A DNA stretch of 64,000 nt from Clostridium omnivorum (GTDB taxonomy: Bacteria > Bacillota > Clostridia > Clostridiales > Clostridiaceae), in NCBI RefSeq assembly GCF_026012015.1, contig NZ_BRXR01000001.1, positions 838,001 through 902,000 of the forward strand, written 5' to 3'. Positions 44,709-54,660 of the stretch are shown here, one piece after another. A program made the translations under genes and the position numbers. Numbering within the stretch: the stretch's first letter is position 1; each line of letters starts with the position of its first letter. The notes beneath the pieces are model-generated. The model saw only the letters and a program-made list of their open reading frames with translations, did not search any database and had not been told where the DNA came from.

Positions 44709-46280
44709 ATGGACAATCTATGTAAAATTTTAATAGTCGATGATGAATATCTCTTAAGACAGGGTATAAAGCATCTTGTTGACTGGAAAAAAGAAGGTTT
44801 TGAAATAGTTGGAGAAGCCTCAAATGGAAAAGAAGCATTAGATTTAATTGAAACTCTGAAGCCACATATAATAATTTGTGATATAGTTATGCCTGTTATG
44901 GATGGTATAGCCTTAGTTAATGCGGTGAAGAACACATATCCTGACATTCAAATCATAATTTTAAGCGGATATAGTGATTTTGACTATGTAAAGGAGGCCT
45001 TTAAGCTTGGTATAAATGACTATATATTAAAACCAAAGCTAAATCCCGAAGAAGTTATAAAGCTTCTAAAGAATATTGTTAGTAAAATTCCAAATCTAGA
45101 GCTTTTAACTGATGGAAGTAACGCCTTAAATATAAATAATGAGCTCAGTAAGCTTATTTCAGGCTTTAATATTTCCTTAACTTCTTCAGAAGCCTCTGAA
45201 TTTTTCCCCAATGAAAGCTTTATGCTTATGGGTAGTAATATAAAAAATTTGGCTGAAAAAAATTCTATAAGTGTTTTAAGCCTAAAAACTTACTTACGTA
45301 AAGCTGTGAAAAATTATTTAAAGGATTTCGTCTTTTATGAAATCGATATCTATAAAGACATTTACTTGATTATTATTAATTTTCAAAAGGAAAGTTATCC
45401 AGAAATAATTAGAAACATAGAGAATATGATTACTTATGTTTCATCTAGATATTCAGATATTTATTACGCCTTAGGTGACGTCTTTAATTCCATAGGCTTA
45501 CTTCAAGATAACTATAATCAAAGTTTAAAACCTATTTTTTTATATAAGTTTTTTTTCAAGGATAAAAAGCTGCTTTCTTATGAAGATTTACCTAAGGATA
45601 ATTATAAGGTTAAATTTGATTTTAAGTATTATTCTGATCAGATTTACATGCTTAATATACCTGCTGCTATTGATTACTTAAAAAGGTATATATCAAATTG
45701 CATAAAAACGTGCTCTTTAAATGAATTAGAGTTAAAAACCCTTTTTCAAAATGCCCTATATAACATAATAAACATACTAGAAGAACTTAATTTTAATGTG
45801 GAAGCAATGAATAATTCAAAAATAGAGTATTTTCAAATGATTGATGAAACTACCAGTACAAACGAACTTTTATTACTTTTAGATAATATTGAACAAGAAA
45901 TAATTCGATTATTATATAATAACTCAATTCCAAAGAGCGATAAAATAATGAACCGAATACTGCAGTATATTTCAAATCACTATAAGGAACAAATTTCCTT
46001 AAAAGAAATTGCTGACGAATTCCATTTTAATTATTATTATTTATCATCATATTTTGGCTCTCATATTCCTGAGGGGTTTTCTGAATACCTTAATAAAATT
46101 CGTGTAGAAAAAGCTTTAGAACTCTTAAGGAATATAGATATCCCCGTTTCAGAGATAAGCTTTATGGTAGGATACACAGATCCAAGTTATTTTTCCAAGG
46201 TATTCAAAAAATTCACAAAGACTACTCCTAGTAAATTCAGAAGAAATATTACTAGTGGAACAAGAGGACATTATGAATAA
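44709..46280 (+). CDS. YesN-type response regulator with AraC DNA-binding domain
   Basis: The 523-residue protein has a receiver domain (about 1-120) with the acidic pocket IVDDE and phospho-acceptor Asp in IIICDIVMPVMDG near residue 57, a long middle region (about 130-410) and a C-terminal AraC-type double helix-turn-helix (about 425-520, ISLKEIADEFHFNYYYLSSYF and PVSEISFMVGYTDPSYFSKVFKKF). It is the partner of the YesM-type kinase, whose start it overlaps by 8 nt. Divergent from the lac operon, it probably activates it. ATG at 44709 has AAAGGAT upstream; the frame is open to 44688. Confidence 0.95.
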   Translation: MDNLCKILIVDDEYLLRQGIKHLVDWKKEGFEIVGEASNGKEALDLIETLKPHIIICDIVMPVMDGIALVNAVKNTYPDIQIIILSGYSDFDYVKEAFKLGINDYILKPKLNPEEVIKLLKNIVSKIPNLELLTDGSNALNINNELSKLISGFNISLTSSEASEFFPNESFMLMGSNIKNLAEKNSISVLSLKTYLRKAVKNYLKDFVFYEIDIYKDIYLIIINFQKESYPEIIRNIENMITYVSSRYSDIYYALGDVFNSIGLLQDNYNQSLKPIFLYKFFFKDKKLLSYEDLPKDNYKVKFDFKYYSDQIYMLNIPAAIDYLKRYISNCIKTCSLNELELKTLFQNALYNIINILEELNFNVEAMNNSKIEYFQMIDETTSTNELLLLLDNIEQEIIRLLYNNSIPKSDKIMNRILQYISNHYKEQISLKEIADEFHFNYYYLSSYFGSHIPEGFSEYLNKIRVEKALELLRNIDIPVSEISFMVGYTDPSYFSKVFKKFTKTTPSKFRRNITSGTRGHYE

Positions 46281-48045
46281 ATTAATTAAAAAATTAAAAT
46301 CCTTAAGTCTTTTTTTTAAATTAACAGCAATTATACTTATCAGCAGTGTAACAATCTCTGTTATTACAGCTTTTTCAATAATGAAAATTACAAAGACCAT
46401 ATTCATTAATAACTTTAGTATCACAAATTCAAAAATTCTAAAACAAATTCAAAATAACTCTGAAGATTTGAATAATAAAATCACAACAGTGATGAATACC
46501 ATCAATAATAGTTGGGCTTTTAGGGATTATCTTAGTAAAAACACCCCTGATATACTAGAACAGACTAACATTCTATATAATCTAAAGCAGCACATAAAAC
46601 CTATTGAAGAAGTTCTAAAGCCTACAGATATCGAATTTTTAGCAATTGGTACAAATAATGCTTCGTATATAAGAACTACCGCTATATTGACTAGATCCAA
46701 AGAAGATATTAAAGAAGATGCTATAACAAAAAACACCTTAAAAAATCCTAATAAGCTTTTATTTCAATACAATAGTATAGGCTTTACTAGTTCTACAGAT
46801 CAAAGCAATGTAATTATAGCTACAAAATTACTAAGTAATGGAAGTACAAAGCAGCCCTTCGGTATACTTTATATACTCATAAATGAGAATGTATTCAGTA
46901 AGCTTTATTCTAATTTTCCTACTAAAGGAAACGACATTTTTATGATATCCTCTGAAGGTACTATTGTATCTTCTAATAGAAAAGACCTAATAGGTACAAA
47001 AGATGAGACTTTGCTTAATTCAGCAAAAAAAATTAATAATGATAAAGTTAAATATATGAATATTAAGTACAATAAAATAAACTATACTATATTAGCTGAT
47101 TATATGCCAATATATGACTTTTACCTAGTTAACCGCATTGATACAAAAACAGCACTAGATGAAATGTATAATGTAAATCAAATTGTATTAAGTTGCAGTA
47201 TAATAATAACCATATCGCTAATTATTCTATTTATAATTACAAGGAAGACTACGAATCCTTTAAGGAAGCTTGTAAAAGAAATGGCAAAAGTAACTGAAGG
47301 TAATTTTAAAAATCATATTAATTTGCAAGGCGGCTATGAAATCGAAAAATTAAGCAAGTCATTCAATTTTATGCTGGACGATTTGAATAATTATATTGAA
47401 AAACTTTTAGTAGCACAAAAAAAACAAAGGGAAACGGAATTATCCGCTCTTCAAATGCAGATCAATCCACATTTTATATACAATACCCTTGCCTCTATTA
47501 AATGGTTAGTTATGATGGGTGATAAGGAAAAAGCTAGTGAAAATATAAACGCATTTATATCCTTGCTGCAAAATACTATAAGTGATAAAAATGAGACTAT
47601 TACTGTAGAACAAGAAATCGAAAATCTAAAAAACTATGTCTATATCAATGAAACCAGATATGGAGAAAATATAAAAGTCAACTTTCACGTGCTTCCTCAA
47701 TGTTTAAATTATAGATTACCTAAACTCATTTTACAGCCATTTATTGAAAATGCTTTTTTTCATGCCTTCACTGGTGATAAAGAAGGTCGTATACATGTTT
47801 TTATTTCAGAAAAAAATAATACTTTATTTTGTGAAATTGTAGATAACGGGTTAGGTATGGATGAAGAACAAATATCAAAACTATATAATTCCGGTTCATC
47901 TAAAAACAAGCATTTTACAGGAATAGGGATTAAGAATGTTGATGACAGAATTAAACTGCTCTATGGTAACGGTTATGGTGTTATTATTAAAAGTGAGTTA
48001 GGTGCAGGAACCACTATAAATGTTACTTTACCTTTAATTAAATAA
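46273..48045 (+). CDS. YesM-type sensor histidine kinase
   Basis: The 590-residue protein has two membrane helices (about 14-38 and 295-318) around an extracellular dCACHE/sensor domain, then a HAMP linker (about 320-370), a His_kinase domain with the phospho-acceptor His in ALQMQINPHFIYNTLASIKWL near residue 400, and an HATPase with EIVDNGLGMDEEQ near 530 and GTTINVTLP at the end. ATG at 46273 has AGAGGA upstream and overlaps the response-regulator stop (ATGAATAA). YesMN pairs usually sense a sugar or its binding protein, here probably a galactoside. Confidence 0.94.
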   Translation: MNKLIKKLKSLSLFFKLTAIILISSVTISVITAFSIMKITKTIFINNFSITNSKILKQIQNNSEDLNNKITTVMNTINNSWAFRDYLSKNTPDILEQTNILYNLKQHIKPIEEVLKPTDIEFLAIGTNNASYIRTTAILTRSKEDIKEDAITKNTLKNPNKLLFQYNSIGFTSSTDQSNVIIATKLLSNGSTKQPFGILYILINENVFSKLYSNFPTKGNDIFMISSEGTIVSSNRKDLIGTKDETLLNSAKKINNDKVKYMNIKYNKINYTILADYMPIYDFYLVNRIDTKTALDEMYNVNQIVLSCSIIITISLIILFIITRKTTNPLRKLVKEMAKVTEGNFKNHINLQGGYEIEKLSKSFNFMLDDLNNYIEKLLVAQKKQRETELSALQMQINPHFIYNTLASIKWLVMMGDKEKASENINAFISLLQNTISDKNETITVEQEIENLKNYVYINETRYGENIKVNFHVLPQCLNYRLPKLILQPFIENAFFHAFTGDKEGRIHVFISEKNNTLFCEIVDNGLGMDEEQISKLYNSGSSKNKHFTGIGIKNVDDRIKLLYGNGYGVIIKSELGAGTTINVTLPLIK

Positions 48046-48063
48046 ATAGTTCTGAAATAAAAG

Positions 48064-48087
48064 CCGCTCTATATTCCTATAGAGCGG
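48064..48087. terminator. Bidirectional terminator between the sensor kinase and pyrG
   Basis: 10-bp stem CCGCTCTATA / TATAGAGCGG with a 4-nt loop, flanked by A and T runs, between convergent genes. Confidence 0.88.
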
Positions 48088-48099
48088 TTTACTATACTT

Positions 48100-49731
<1,632 letters not shown>

Positions 49732-49783
49732 CAGTTTTCACCCCCTCTATGATATATTTTCCAATTATTTTGAACAAAAAGTG

Positions 49784-49812
49784 TTGACAAAGAAAAATAA
49801 AATTATTATAAT
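49784..49812 (+). promoter_or_regulatory. Perfect-consensus sigma-A promoter on the plus strand
   Basis: TTGACA (49784-49789), exactly 17-nt spacer, TATAAT (49807-49812): a full match to the sigma-A consensus. It points away from pyrG, toward the 3' end of the 49927-50235 gene, where no plus-strand gene exists. Confidence 0.7.
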
Positions 49813-49818
49813 AGAAAT

Positions 49819-49912
49819 TACCCTATAAAATAAAATGGCATTTTTGTGTTCAAAAACATACTTTATATAATAGCATAACTTTTATAATTATGCCATACCT
49901 TTTTTTGTTTTT
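49819..49912 (+). ncRNA. Candidate small RNA, about 95 nt
   Basis: A perfect promoter is followed by a short non-coding stretch that ends in a GCATAA / TTATGC hairpin and a long T-run (CTTTTTTTGTTTTTTG, about 49900-49915). It also contains TTTTTG / CAAAAA and ATGGCAT / ATGCCAT pairings. The last excludes the terminal hairpin, so two folds are possible. On the minus strand the ATGGCAT / ATGCCAT stem can instead act as the terminator of the 49927 gene, so the RNA call is tentative. Confidence 0.45.
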
Positions 49913-49926
49913 TGTCGAAAATATTT

Positions 49927-50235
49927 TTATCCTGTCCTATTAACTATATCTTCCGCTTCAAAATACTTTTCTCTAAAATCTCTGTTAATAAAAAACTTTT
50001 CCTCAGCTTTTTTCAGGCTATAGCTTATACTTTTTTTACTTCCAATAAAAAAATCTTTATGAAGCCTTTCAATATCTGCACATTTGTACTTTTTCATAAG
50101 TAAAAACATAAGATATTTGGATTCCCTATCCTTCAATATCTGAAAAAGTTCTTCTCTTTTAATATTTTTATAAGAACATATTACCTCTATAATTTTTTCA
50201 TATTTATCCTCTTTTATACCAAGATTATCAGACAT
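49927..50235 (-). CDS. Small protein resembling DnaA domain IV (TrpR-like DNA-binding fold)
   Basis: The 102-residue protein aligns by eye with the DNA-binding C-terminal domain of DnaA: IIEVICSYKNIKREELFQ corresponds to the first helices, SKYLMFLLMKKY to the third, and DFFIGSKKSISYSLKKAEEKF to the helix-turn-helix that reads the DnaA box, but the key GGRDHTTV stretch is replaced by IGSKKSISY. It lacks the AAA+ domain. It may be a DnaA-like DNA-binding regulator. ATG follows GGGAGAGGT. It lies between the sigma-54 regulator and pyrG; the assignment is from pattern only. Confidence 0.6.
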   Translation of the reverse strand: MSDNLGIKEDKYEKIIEVICSYKNIKREELFQILKDRESKYLMFLLMKKYKCADIERLHKDFFIGSKKSISYSLKKAEEKFFINRDFREKYFEAEDIVNRTG

Positions 50236-50344
50236 AATTACCTCTCCCTATACTTCGTCTAGTATCATAAAGATTATTAGACTTTAACATATTTATTTAG
50301 TTTAATTATTGTCAAATATTAACACACTTAAACTAGTTAAAATA

Positions 50345-50420
50345 AAAAGCGGTATAGAATTTGAACGGCACACATCAATTTCAACATTGATAAGTGCCGT
50401 TCATTAGTCTAGCCGCTTTT
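50345..50420 (-). terminator. Large nested terminator of the sigma-54 regulator gene
   Basis: Three nested stems: outer AAAAGCGG / CCGCTTTT, middle GAACGGCAC / GTGCCGTTC, inner ATCAAT / ATTGAT. On the minus strand it is followed by TTTATTTTAAC. The outer arm overlaps the stop codon at 50419. At 76 nt it is longer and more branched than needed for termination and may be a structured 3' UTR. Confidence 0.8.
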
Positions 50421-51789
50421 AATCTAACTTCTTCTCCTGAAGCTTTTTTATTTTATATTGCAATGTCTGTCTTGGAATATCTAACAGCTTTGCTGCCTTT
50501 GAAATATTGTTTTGTGTTATTACTAAAGCTTCTTTTATATAACTTTCTTCAAGCTCATTTAGTTTTTCTTTTAATGGAATTATTTTATTTAGGTTTACTT
50601 CCTGGAGGTTCATTTCATCTAAATCTTCTATATCAATAAAACCAGCAGCCCTTCTATTAAAAATGCCTTCAATATAATTTTCAAGTTCTCTAATATTTCC
50701 CTGCCATTCACCAGTTATTATCATATCTAAAGCTAACTTTGTAATTCCCTGTACTTTAGCATGGAACTTATTATTAAATTTATTTATAAAATGATTTACT
50801 AAAACAGGAATATCCTCTTTTCTCTTTCTAAGCGGAGGAATATCAATTCTTACAACATTAAGCCTATAATATAAATCTCTTCTAATAGTATTAGAATTTA
50901 ATAACTCTTCAGGAGGTTCATTTACAGAGGCGATAATTCTTATATCAATCTTTCTTAACTGGTTATCACCTACTCTTCGTAAAGCACCCTCTTGAATTAC
51001 TCTTAGAAGTTTTGCTTGAAGCTCTAAAGGCATGGAATTTAATTCATCTAAATAAAAAGTCCCGCCATTAGCAAGTTCAAGCAAGCCCCTTTTGTCTTCA
51101 GCACCAGTAAAACTTCCTTTAGAAGTACCAAACAATATACCTTCCAGTAAAGTCGATGGTATAGCAGCACAATTTTGAGCAATAAATGGCATATTCCTTC
51201 TATTTGAATTATTATGAATAGCCTGTACAAATAATTCTTTTCCTGTACCTGTCTCCCCATAAATCAAAATAGGAGAGGTTGTATTTCCAGCCTTAGCTGC
51301 TTTTTCCTTGCATTTTAGAAGTTCTTCACTTTTCCCTATTATGTCAATAAAATCATATTTAGCTGTCCCTTTGTTAGGTTTTGCAGTCTTTACATGATGA
51401 ATTTCCTCTTTTAATTCTATAACTTCTTCAGAAAGCTTCTTTATGCTTGTTACATCCTTCATAATTTCCATAGCACCTATAAGCTTTTTCCCATCATAGA
51501 TTGGATGTGAAGAATTAACTGTAGTTAATTCTTCACCCTTATAATTTCTATAAGTTTGAATAGTGTCACTTATTGGCTCTCTATACTTTAAAACTTTTAA
51601 AAGAGTACTAGTTTTCTCTGAAAGTGTTGGATATAGATCTAAAAGATACTTTCCAACAGCAGCATCTCTATCAATTCGTTCAATTTCACTAGCCTTTACA
51701 TTCATAAAAACTATTATACCTTCTTTATCTACAATAAATATGCCTTCTTCAAGCTTATCAAAAATATCATAAGTGATCTCACCAAACAT
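50419..51789 (-). CDS. Sigma-54-dependent transcriptional activator (PAS-AAA+-Fis)
   Basis: The 456-residue protein has an N-terminal PAS sensor domain (about 8-115), a sigma-54 AAA+ core (about 150-375) with Walker A YGETGTGKELF near 176, the sigma-54-contacting loop GSFTGA near 230 (the usual form is GAFTGA) and Walker B YLDELNSMPLE near 255, and a C-terminal Fis-type helix-turn-helix (about 415-455, ITQNNISKAAKLLDIPRQTLQYKIKKL). It is like RocR/BkdR regulators. No sigma-54 promoter (TGGCAC-N5-TTGC) was found in the window, so its targets are elsewhere. Confidence 0.94.
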   Translation of the reverse strand: MFGEITYDIFDKLEEGIFIVDKEGIIVFMNVKASEIERIDRDAAVGKYLLDLYPTLSEKTSTLLKVLKYREPISDTIQTYRNYKGEELTTVNSSHPIYDGKKLIGAMEIMKDVTSIKKLSEEVIELKEEIHHVKTAKPNKGTAKYDFIDIIGKSEELLKCKEKAAKAGNTTSPILIYGETGTGKELFVQAIHNNSNRRNMPFIAQNCAAIPSTLLEGILFGTSKGSFTGAEDKRGLLELANGGTFYLDELNSMPLELQAKLLRVIQEGALRRVGDNQLRKIDIRIIASVNEPPEELLNSNTIRRDLYYRLNVVRIDIPPLRKRKEDIPVLVNHFINKFNNKFHAKVQGITKLALDMIITGEWQGNIRELENYIEGIFNRRAAGFIDIEDLDEMNLQEVNLNKIIPLKEKLNELEESYIKEALVITQNNISKAAKLLDIPRQTLQYKIKKLQEKKLD

Positions 51790-51807
51790 AACTCATCCTC
51801 ATACATA

Positions 51808-52221
51808 CTAAATTTTAATATTTATATTGAGTATTGTATTTTGACTTGGCTGACCTGAAATACTGAGACTGTAATCCACCATTACATCTCCTCCGTCATC
51901 CTTCATTTCAACCTGAAGCCCTTTAGTTTTTGTTTTTAGTTCTAATGTTCCATAAGGTGTATTATATAAATTCACATTTTCTGTATTTGGTCTAAACTCC
52001 ATTTCAGTATTAGTAGTGCCCTCACGCTTTAAATACATTACATCCTCTGAAATTTTCAATGTAGTTTCTGTTCCTTCCATCCCAGATAACTCTGTTTCAT
52101 TATAGATAGCATAATAAAAATTGCCTTCTTTATAAAATTCTCCTGGAGTCACTACTTCAATTGCCTCTTCCTCACCACTTGGTTGTTTGCTGGAAACAGA
52201 TATAATAGCTTTTTTATTCAT
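51808..52221 (-). CDS. DUF1934 (YwiB-like) beta-barrel protein
   Basis: DUF1934 proteins are small calycin-like barrels of unknown function. The 137-residue protein has alternating beta-strand patterns throughout (EFYKEGNFYYAIYNETELSGMEGTETTLKI), ending VDYSLSISGQ. In Bacillus, ywiB is near argS; here it is between ddl and the sigma-54 regulator. ATG at 52221 has TTGGAGTG upstream; a GTG at 52230 is in frame but the site would overlap it. Assignment is from pattern and length. Confidence 0.8.
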   Translation of the reverse strand: MNKKAIISVSSKQPSGEEEAIEVVTPGEFYKEGNFYYAIYNETELSGMEGTETTLKISEDVMYLKREGTTNTEMEFRPNTENVNLYNTPYGTLELKTKTKGLQVEMKDDGGDVMVDYSLSISGQPSQNTILNINIKI

Positions 52222-52239
52222 CTTTATCACTCCAATAGA

Positions 52240-53271
52240 CTAATTGTTATTTCTCTCTACAGCAAGTTCAATAAGATTATTGATAAGTTCTGTATATGGA
52301 ATTCCAGATGCCTCCCACATCTTTGGATACATACTTATTTTAGTAAAGCCTGGTATTGTATTTACCTCATTTAGATATACTTCCTCGGTATCCTTATCTA
52401 CTAAGAAATCAACTCTGGCCATACCTGCACAATCCAATATACTATATATTTTTACAGCTAACTTTTTAACATCCTCTAATTTTTCATTACTTAAGGCTGC
52501 TGGAATTAATAACTTTGATGCTTCATTTTGATACTTAGCTTCATAATCATAAAATTCCTTTGCGGGTATTATTTCCCCAGGTATTGAAGCCTTTGGATAA
52601 TCATTGCCTAATACTGCAACTTCTATTTCTCTTGCATTTATAGCTCTCTCAACTAATACCTTTCTATCATATTTTAATGCCATAATTAATCCATTAACTA
52701 GCTCTTCTCTGTTATGTGCCTTTGTTATTCCAACTGAAGATCCACTGTTAGATGGTTTTATGAAAACAGGATAATTTAATTTCTTTTCTATAGTATCTAT
52801 TATCCTTTTTTCATCATCTTTATATTCATGTAAATTTACAACAACATACTCAGCTTGCTTTATATCAAAGTTCTCTAAAAGGTATTTAGTATACACTTTA
52901 TCCATACAAACTGCAGATGACATTACGGAAGGTCCAACACAAGGAAGATTTAGTAGTTTGCAAAGTCCTTGAATTGTTCCATCTTCACCATATAGACCAT
53001 GCAGCACAGGAAATACTATATCAACCTCTTTATTAAATAAGAACTTTTGTGCTTCAGGCGTTTTATAATATTCATCTTTCTCCCAAGCTCCACTTTCAAT
53101 ATTATCTATACTTCCAACATACTCATACCACTTTCCGTCCTTAGTGATTCCTATAGGATATATATCAAACTGCTTCTGGTCAATATTTCTTATTACTGAA
53201 GCTGCTGATACTCTTGAAACTTCATGTTCTGTTGATTGTCCACCAAATAATACGGCTACTTTCTTTTTCAT
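52240..53271 (-). CDS. ddl: D-alanine--D-alanine ligase
   Basis: Ddl makes the D-Ala-D-Ala end of the peptidoglycan stem peptide. The 343-residue ATP-grasp enzyme has VAVLFGGQSTEHEVS at the N-terminus, PVFIKPSNSGSSVGITK near residue 168, and the ATP/metal segment YLNEVNTIPGFTKISMYPKMWEASG near 305. It precedes the DUF1934 gene by about 18 nt and probably shares its transcript. Confidence 0.97.
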   Translation of the reverse strand: MKKKVAVLFGGQSTEHEVSRVSAASVIRNIDQKQFDIYPIGITKDGKWYEYVGSIDNIESGAWEKDEYYKTPEAQKFLFNKEVDIVFPVLHGLYGEDGTIQGLCKLLNLPCVGPSVMSSAVCMDKVYTKYLLENFDIKQAEYVVVNLHEYKDDEKRIIDTIEKKLNYPVFIKPSNSGSSVGITKAHNREELVNGLIMALKYDRKVLVERAINAREIEVAVLGNDYPKASIPGEIIPAKEFYDYEAKYQNEASKLLIPAALSNEKLEDVKKLAVKIYSILDCAGMARVDFLVDKDTEEVYLNEVNTIPGFTKISMYPKMWEASGIPYTELINNLIELAVERNNN

Positions 53272-53438
53272 TTATAATCGCTCCTTATATGCTTCGTTTA
53301 TTGTCCATAAATAATAGTTTAAATTTTTTTAAAGAAATTATCAACCACTTATAATTAATTTATAGCTTTTATAAGCAATTATGTGAATAACAATTACTAA
53401 AAAGTGTATAACTTTCTCATTTTAAAATTTAATATAAA

Positions 53439-53467
53439 AAAGAAGCATAATATATCTATGCCTCTTT
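53439..53467 (-). terminator. Terminator of the PatB-type lyase gene
   Basis: AAAGAAGCATA / TATGCCTCTTT stem with one mismatch and a 7-nt loop, followed on the minus strand by TTTTTATATT. It closes the PTS-peptidase cluster. Confidence 0.8.
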
Positions 53468-53471
53468 CCCC

Positions 53472-54650
53472 TTATTCGTCTCCTAGAACTTTTTTCATTC
53501 TTTCTAGGGCTTCAATTACATTTCTTCTCTGTGTTCCTAAATTAACTCTTATATATCCCTCTCCATCACTAACAAAATGAGCTCCATTCTCCACAAGCAC
53601 TCCAACTTTTGTAGCAAGTACACTGGTAACTTCTGCTGAATTCAATTTAGTGCTTTTTATATCTACCCAAACAAGATATGAAGACTCCATTTTCATTACT
53701 CTTAAATTAGGTATATTTTTTTCTATATAGCTCTCAAAAAGCTCATAATTTCCTTTTATATACTCATTAACTTCTTTGAGCCACTGCCTGCATTCTTTAT
53801 ATGCCGCAATAAGTCCAATAATTCCAAACACATTAGGAGAAGTTATAGAATTTTTTTCAAGCATTTTTCTAAAAAGCATTCGTATACTATCATCTGGTAT
53901 TACTGAATATGAGGTTTTAAGCCCACCCAAATTAAAGCCTTTGTTTGGAGATGATAAAAGAATTAAATTGCTCATACAGCTCTCAAGCCTTAGTACTGAA
54001 TTAAACCTTCCATAGTGTATATGTTCTGCATGTACTTCATCCACAACTAATATGGTATCAGTTTTCTTGCAAAGTCTTGCTATCTCTTCTAGCTCTTCAA
54101 TACTCCATATTCTTCCCGAGGGGTTATGAGGAGAGCAAAAAAGATATAATTTAGGCCTGTACTGTTCCAATTGACATTTAAGGCTTTGAAAATCTATCTC
54201 ATATCTGCCATTCACTTCTAGTAGAGAATTATAAATTCTGTTTACTCCTTGCCTGCTTGCAGCCGCATCAAAAGGATCATAAACTGGAGTATTCATAATA
54301 ATATAATCTCCTGCATTACAAAATGCCTGTATAGCATAATGTATTGTAGATACTGTTCCATAAGAAAGTGTTATCCATTCCTTTTTAATATCAACTCCAT
54401 GCATTTCCTTCTGCCAATCAATAACAGCCTCATAAAACTCTTCATAGCAATAGGTATAACCAAATACACCTCTTTCAATAGCATCATTAAAGGCCTTTTT
54501 CATTTCCCCGGGTATTTTAAAATCCATATCTGCTATCCACATGGGAATATAATCCTTTGGTACATCACCAAAGTTCTTCTCAATAATTTCCCTATTCCAT
54601 TTTCTGCACTTTTCACTTATCCTATCTGTAACTTCATCAAAATTATACAT
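53472..54650 (-). CDS. patB: PatB/MalY-type cystathionine beta-lyase (C-S lyase)
   Basis: These PLP enzymes split C-S bonds of cystathionine or cysteine conjugates to pyruvate, ammonia and a thiol. The 392-residue protein has the family start with PMWIADMDF near residue 37, the PLP-binding Lys in LLSSPNKGFNLGGLK near 235, and the SPHNPSGRIWS stretch near 170. It is the last gene of the peptidase/PTS cluster, 11 nt after the M24 peptidase. Of the possible substrates, cystathionine and S-conjugated cysteine cannot be separated from sequence; the nearby peptidases favour a peptide-derived cysteine conjugate. Confidence 0.9.
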   Translation of the reverse strand: MYNFDEVTDRISEKCRKWNREIIEKNFGDVPKDYIPMWIADMDFKIPGEMKKAFNDAIERGVFGYTYCYEEFYEAVIDWQKEMHGVDIKKEWITLSYGTVSTIHYAIQAFCNAGDYIIMNTPVYDPFDAAASRQGVNRIYNSLLEVNGRYEIDFQSLKCQLEQYRPKLYLFCSPHNPSGRIWSIEELEEIARLCKKTDTILVVDEVHAEHIHYGRFNSVLRLESCMSNLILLSSPNKGFNLGGLKTSYSVIPDDSIRMLFRKMLEKNSITSPNVFGIIGLIAAYKECRQWLKEVNEYIKGNYELFESYIEKNIPNLRVMKMESSYLVWVDIKSTKLNSAEVTSVLATKVGVLVENGAHFVSDGEGYIRVNLGTQRRNVIEALERMKKVLGDE

Positions 54651-54660
54651 ATCATCACCC

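Noticed and set aside
44663-44947. A 94-codon minus-strand open frame over the response-regulator start
   Set aside because: It is antisense to the conserved receiver domain, which has clear coding signals on the plus strand.
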